Shown in pieces: positions 59,130 through 62,647 of a stretch of 62,647 nucleotides of DNA; position 1 is the stretch's first letter, and every line of letters starts with the position of its first letter. Both the position numbers and the translations under genes were made by a program. The DNA comes from Bradyrhizobium glycinis (GTDB lineage: Bacteria; Pseudomonadota; Alphaproteobacteria; Rhizobiales; Xanthobacteraceae), in assembly GCF_016031655.1 (NCBI RefSeq), contig NZ_JACCHQ010000035.1, positions 1 to 62,647 of the forward strand, in the 5' to 3' direction. Below the pieces are notes generated by a model. The model was not told the origin of the DNA. It did not search any database and was given only the letters and a program-made list of their open reading frames with translations.

Positions 59130-59765
59130 ATGAGCCAAGATCACGACGACCATCATCACCACGATCACGATCATTCCGAGCTGTCCGAGACGGAGCTGCG
59201 CGTGCGCGCCCTCGAGACGATCCTGACCGAAAAGGGCTATGTCGAGCCGGCTGCCCTCGATGCCATCATCCAGGCCTATGAGACCAAGATCGGCCCGCAC
59301 AATGGCGCGCGCGTGGTCGCAAAGGCCTGGAGCGATCCGGCCTTCAAGACGGCGCTTCTGGAGGACGGCAGCAAGGCTATCGGCAGCCTCGGCCATGTCA
59401 GCCGCGTCGGCGATCATCTCGTCGTGGTCGAGAACACGCCCGAGCGGCACAACATGGTCGTGTGCACGCTGTGCTCCTGCTATCCCTGGGAAATGCTCGG
59501 GCTGCCGCCGGTCTGGTACAAGGCCGCGCCCTACCGCTCGCGTGCGGTCAAGGACCCGCGCGGCGTGCTCGCCGATTTCGGGGTCGCGCTGCCGAAGGAC
59601 ATCGAAATCCGGGTGTGGGATTCGACGGCCGAGACGCGCTTCCTGGTGCTGCCGATGCGCCCCGCCGGCACGGAAGGCTGGAGCGAGGAGCAGCTCGCCG
59701 AGCTCGTGACGCGCGACTCCATGATCGGCACTGGTTTCCCCAAGACGCCGGGAGCACCGTCGTGA
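59130..59765 (+). CDS. nthA: Nitrile hydratase alpha subunit (cobalt type)
   Basis: A 211-residue subunit of the enzyme that hydrates nitriles to amides. The metal-site motif CTLCSCYPW near residues 112-120 has Thr and Tyr at the positions typical of the cobalt type; iron types have Ser and Trp. The N-terminus is an unusual His/Asp-rich HDDHHHHDHDH, possibly for metal loading. The two first cysteines are normally oxidised after translation. ATG 59130 begins the protein-like part. It overlaps the beta gene (GTGA). Confidence 0.93.
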   Translation: MSQDHDDHHHHDHDHSELSETELRVRALETILTEKGYVEPAALDAIIQAYETKIGPHNGARVVAKAWSDPAFKTALLEDGSKAIGSLGHVSRVGDHLVVVENTPERHNMVVCTLCSCYPWEMLGLPPVWYKAAPYRSRAVKDPRGVLADFGVALPKDIEIRVWDSTAETRFLVLPMRPAGTEGWSEEQLAELVTRDSMIGTGFPKTPGAPS

Positions 59766-60421
59766 ACGGCGTGCACGACATGGGCGGCATGGACGGGTTC
59801 GGCAAGATCGAGCCCGAGCCGAACGAGCCGATGTTTCACGAGGAATGGGAGTCGCGCGTGCTGGCCATGGTGCGCGCGATGGGCGCGGCCGGCGCCTTCA
59901 ACATCGACACCTCGCGCTTCTATCGCGAGACCTTGCCGCCGCACGTGTACCTGTCGAGCTCCTATTACAAGAAATGGTTTCTCGGGCTCGAGGAGATGCT
60001 GATCGACAAGGGCTATCTCACCCGCGAGGAGGTCGCCGCTGGCCATGCGATGCAGCCTGCAAAGGCGCTCAAGCACGGCAAGTTCGACCGCGCCAATGTC
60101 GAGCGCGTGATGGTGCGCGGCAAGTTCGATCGCCCTGCTCCGGCCCCGGCGAAATTCAAGATCGGCGATCGCGTCCGCGCCAGGAATATTCATCCAGCCA
60201 CGCACACGCGGCTGCCGCGCTATGTGCGCGGCCATGTCGGCGTGGTCGAGCTGAACCACGGCTGCCACGTATTTCCAGATAGTGCGGCGATGGAGCGCGG
60301 CGAGAACCCGCAATGGCTCTATACCGTCGTGTTCGAGGGCCGCGATCTCTGGGGCGAGGACGGCGATCCCACGCTGAAGGTCTCGATCGACGCGTTCGAG
60401 CCCTATCTGGAGCCGGCGTGA
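59762..60421 (+). CDS. nthB: Nitrile hydratase beta subunit
   Basis: A 219-residue partner subunit. The N-terminus NGVHDMGGMDGFGKI is the family signature, and the C-terminal domain (VRARNIHPATHTRLPRY, then HVGVVELNHGCHVFPD) forms the SH3-like barrel at the alpha interface. GTG start overlaps the alpha stop; its stop overlaps the accessory gene ATG. Confidence 0.93.
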   Translation: MNGVHDMGGMDGFGKIEPEPNEPMFHEEWESRVLAMVRAMGAAGAFNIDTSRFYRETLPPHVYLSSSYYKKWFLGLEEMLIDKGYLTREEVAAGHAMQPAKALKHGKFDRANVERVMVRGKFDRPAPAPAKFKIGDRVRARNIHPATHTRLPRYVRGHVGVVELNHGCHVFPDSAAMERGENPQWLYTVVFEGRDLWGEDGDPTLKVSIDAFEPYLEPA

Positions 60422-60801
60422 TGAGCAGCGCGCTTGCGGCCGCCGCCACGGCGGCGATCCCGAGCATTCCGCGCGACGACGACGGCCCGGTATTCCGCGC
60501 GCCCTGGGAGGCGCATGCCTTCGCGATGGCCTTGAGCCTGCACGAGCGCGGCGTATTCACCTGGCCGGAATGGGCCGCAGCACTCGCCGACGAGATCAAG
60601 CGCGCCCAGGCCGCGGGCGACCCTGACACCGGCGAGACCTACTATCTGCACTGGCTCGCCACGCTGGAGGGCCTCGTCGCGCGCAAGGGCGTCGCGTCGA
60701 TGGAAACGCTGCACCGCTACCGCGACGCCTGGGACCACGCCGCGGATCGCACGCCGCACGGCAAGCCGATCGAGCTGCGGGACGAGGATTTTAAGGCGTA
60801 G
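60421..60801 (+). CDS. Nitrile hydratase accessory (activator) protein
   Basis: A 126-residue protein resembling the N-terminal part of the beta subunit (FRAPWEAHAFAMALSLHERG, then YYLHWLATLEGLVARKG), as the p14K-type activators do. It probably carries cobalt and delivers it to the alpha subunit by exchanging with it. TGATG overlap with the beta gene. No amidase or nitrilase gene is beside the cluster. Confidence 0.87.
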   Translation: MSSALAAAATAAIPSIPRDDDGPVFRAPWEAHAFAMALSLHERGVFTWPEWAAALADEIKRAQAAGDPDTGETYYLHWLATLEGLVARKGVASMETLHRYRDAWDHAADRTPHGKPIELRDEDFKA

Positions 60802-60815
60802 CTGTCGCTGCCTTC

Positions 60816-60901
60816 GTCATTGCGAGCGTAGCGAAGCAATCCAGAAATCCCTCCGCGGCAACAGTCTGGATTGCTTCGTCGCAAGGGCTCCTCGCAATGA
60901 C
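60816..60901. repeat. Inverted-repeat intergenic element
   Basis: GTCATTGCGAGCGTAGCGAA at 60816 onward with CAATCCAGA, and the inverted half TCTGGATTG...CGCAATGAC up to 60901, form a long hairpin. The unit is a familiar dispersed palindrome of Bradyrhizobium-like genomes; here it lies between two convergent genes. Confidence 0.6.
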
Positions 60902-60916
60902 AACGGAGCGAGACGC

Positions 60917-61630
60917 CTACCGCCCCGCCACAAATTCCCGCCACCCCTTCGCCCGCAGGCTGCACGCCGGGCATTCCCCGCACCCATATCCCCAGTCATG
61001 CCTCGCGCCGCGTTCGCCGAGATAGCAGGTGTGGGACTGCTCACGGATCAGATCGACCAGCCCCTCGCCGCCGAGATCACGCGCCAGCTTCCAGGTCGCG
61101 GCCTTGTCGATCCACATCAACGGGGTGTGCAGCTCGAATGTCTTGGCCATGCCGAGCGAGAGCGCGGACTGCATGGCGCGGATGGTCTCGTCGCGGCAGT
61201 CGGGATAGCCGGAATAGTCGGTCTCGCACATGCCGCCGACGATGTGGCTGATGCCGCGCCGATAGGCCAGCGCCGCGGCAAAGGTGAGGAACACGAGATT
61301 GCGGCCCGGCACGAAGGTGTTGGGCAGGCCGTCCGCGCCCATCGCGATGGCGACATCGCGCGTCAGCGCCGTCTCGGAGACGGCCGCGAGCGTCGGGATT
61401 GACAGCGTGTGGCTCTCGCCGAGCTTTGCGGCCCAATCGGCGCGCAGGCCCTTGATGCCGTCGAGCAGGCGGTCGCGGCAGGCAAGCTCGATGGCGTGGC
61501 GCTGGCCGTACTCGAAGCCCAGCGTCTCCACGCGAGCGAAGCGGCTCAGCGCCCAGGCGAGGCAGGTGGTGGAATCCTGGCCGCCGGAGAACAGCACCAG
61601 CGCGGTTTCGGAGGAAAATGCATCACTCAT
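60917..61630 (-). CDS. queC: 7-cyano-7-deazaguanine synthase
   Basis: A 237-residue enzyme of queuosine/archaeosine precursor synthesis, turning carboxy-deazaguanine into preQ0 with ATP and ammonia. The PP-loop motif VLFSGGQDSTTCL near 12 and the zinc motif YGCGECPACSLR near the C-terminus are both present. ATG 61630 selected; the frame is open 43 codons upstream, overlapping the mazG promoter. Host-like codon use. Confidence 0.95.
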   Translation of the reverse strand: MSDAFSSETALVLFSGGQDSTTCLAWALSRFARVETLGFEYGQRHAIELACRDRLLDGIKGLRADWAAKLGESHTLSIPTLAAVSETALTRDVAIAMGADGLPNTFVPGRNLVFLTFAAALAYRRGISHIVGGMCETDYSGYPDCRDETIRAMQSALSLGMAKTFELHTPLMWIDKAATWKLARDLGGEGLVDLIREQSHTCYLGERGARHDWGYGCGECPACSLRAKGWREFVAGR

Positions 61631-61758
61631 GGCCCGCGCTTTAGCATCGCGCGACTTGCCCGCCAATCGGTGGAAATCGGCCTGTTCCGCCGCCTTGAGC
61701 TGGGATCGGGGCCCGGCTTTTGGCATAAGGCTCTGAACCCCAGGAGACTGCCCCGGCA

Positions 61759-62577
61759 ATGACCCCTTCCCGCGACATTTCCCGCCTGATCGAGATCATG
61801 GCGGCGCTGCGCACCCCGGTGACCGGCTGCCCCTGGGACCTCGAACAGGACTTTTCGACGATCGCGCCCTACACGATCGAGGAAGCCTATGAGGTGGTCG
61901 ACTCCATCACCCGCGGCGATCTCGACGATTTGCGCGAGGAGCTCGGCGATCTGCTGCTCCAGGTCGTGTTCCACGCCCAGATGGCCTCGGAGCAGAACAC
62001 GTTCGATTTTGGTGACGTCGTCGAGGCCATCACTCGCAAGATGATCCGGCGTCATCCCCACGTCTTCGCCGACAAGGACGGCAATCTCGCCTCCTCCCAC
62101 GTCAAGGAAGTCTGGGACCGCATCAAGGCCGAGGAGAAGGCCGAGCGCGCCGCGCGCCGGCCGCCGGAACAGGGGCCGACGCACAAGTCACTGCTGTCGG
62201 GCGTGAAGGCCGGCCAGCCCGCTTTGACCCGCGCGATGGAGCTGCAGCGCAAGGCCTCCACCGTCGGCTTCGACTGGAACGACCCGCGCGCGGTCTTGCA
62301 AAAAATTCGCGAGGAAGCCGACGAGATCGAAGCCGCGCTCGACCGCAACGACCGCGCGGGCCTGGCGGAAGAGACCGGCGACCTGATGTTCGCCCTCGTC
62401 AACCTCGCCCGCCACGTAGACGCCGATCCGGAAAGCGCCCTGCGTGCGACCAACGCGAAATTCGAGCGGCGCTTTGCCTATATCGAGCGGGCGCTGGAGG
62501 CGCAGGGCCGGACACTCGAGCAGGCCTCGCTGGCGGAGATGGACGCGTTGTGGAATGCAGCGAAGACCGCCACTTAG
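61759..62577 (+). CDS. mazG: Nucleoside triphosphate pyrophosphohydrolase
   Basis: A 272-residue MazG with two tandem MazG domains: CPWDLEQDFSTIAPYTIEEAYE, then LREELGDLLLQVVFHA near 20-70, and REEADEIEAALDR with AEETGDLMFALVNLARH near 190-225. The Glu/Asp metal ligands are intact. It cleaves NTPs to NMP and pyrophosphate and can limit alarmone levels. It is divergent to queC. Confidence 0.95.
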   Translation: MTPSRDISRLIEIMAALRTPVTGCPWDLEQDFSTIAPYTIEEAYEVVDSITRGDLDDLREELGDLLLQVVFHAQMASEQNTFDFGDVVEAITRKMIRRHPHVFADKDGNLASSHVKEVWDRIKAEEKAERAARRPPEQGPTHKSLLSGVKAGQPALTRAMELQRKASTVGFDWNDPRAVLQKIREEADEIEAALDRNDRAGLAEETGDLMFALVNLARHVDADPESALRATNAKFERRFAYIERALEAQGRTLEQASLAEMDALWNAAKTAT

Positions 62578-62647
62578 CCAGGTGCGGTGGCAGAGAGAGA
62601 GGGCAGCACCATCCCATCGCCGATCGGTCAGCAATGTACCCCGATTC

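Overview
The window reads as a stretch of chromosome from a high-GC alphaproteobacterium of the Hyphomicrobiales, most likely Bradyrhizobium or a close relative. The evidence is the strong G/C third-position bias, the mostly terse host operons, an ATP synthase zeta subunit (DUF1476), many tiny proteins of a Bradyrhizobium-like style, and hairpin-rich intergenic repeats (6563-6706, 60816-60901). The genus is an inference; no ribosomal RNA is present to settle it.

Layout. (1) 313-6554: a sugar-phosphate isomerase-like protein followed by a complete peptide/opine-type ABC importer (binding protein, two ATPases, two permeases), all tightly coupled. (2) 6855-9248: ilvD and a small Cys/Tyr/Pro-rich secreted protein. 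(3) 9524-23783: a 14.3-kb integrated element bounded by a 40-bp direct repeat of the 5' half of tRNA-Ser(UGA). It has a tyrosine integrase, an excisionase-like gene, RHH regulators, a RepA-like ATPase with an iteron-like array and palindrome, a Holliday-junction-resolvase-like nuclease, a DUF5681 terminase-small-like protein, a large terminase and a tail-collar-like protein. No capsid, portal, tape-measure or lysis gene is visible. This is either a decayed prophage or a phage satellite; it also carries an unrecognised three-gene operon (12407-14230). (4) 23835-32000: accessory DNA downstream of the tRNA, with an integrase-like relic, small membrane proteins, a PLD/VTT lipid enzyme plus EEP phosphatase, DUF1476 and a YqhA-like protein. 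(5) 32282-40910: conserved housekeeping block rlpA, epoxide hydrolase, dac, tmk, holB, metG (with a histone-like tail), tatD and an MBL hydrolase. (6) 41072-48672: two TRAP transporters facing each other across a strong terminator, the second coupled to an acyl-CoA synthetase. (7) 48983-52059: a truncated M24 peptidase and a DUF4956/patatin gene pair that looks acquired. (8) 52261-58813: TonB receptor with PepSY membrane protein and ICE-like (Irr) sites, and methionine importer metNI. (9) 59130-62577: cobalt-type nitrile hydratase operon, queC and mazG.

How the parts work together. The element is organised around a divergent control region (about 22102-22258). Leftward from it runs a chain of genes with stop/start overlaps, from excisionase through replication to packaging; rightward run an RHH regulator and the integrase, translationally coupled. 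Matching GGGTAGCAA/CGGTAGCAG box pairs lie just inside both ends and are candidate integrase arm sites. Integration within the anticodon loop leaves the intact tRNA-Ser downstream of the element's own integrase, separated from its original promoter. The element with its cargo, and secondarily the DUF4956/patatin pair, are the best candidates here for undescribed biology. All homology statements come from reading motifs; no database search was run.
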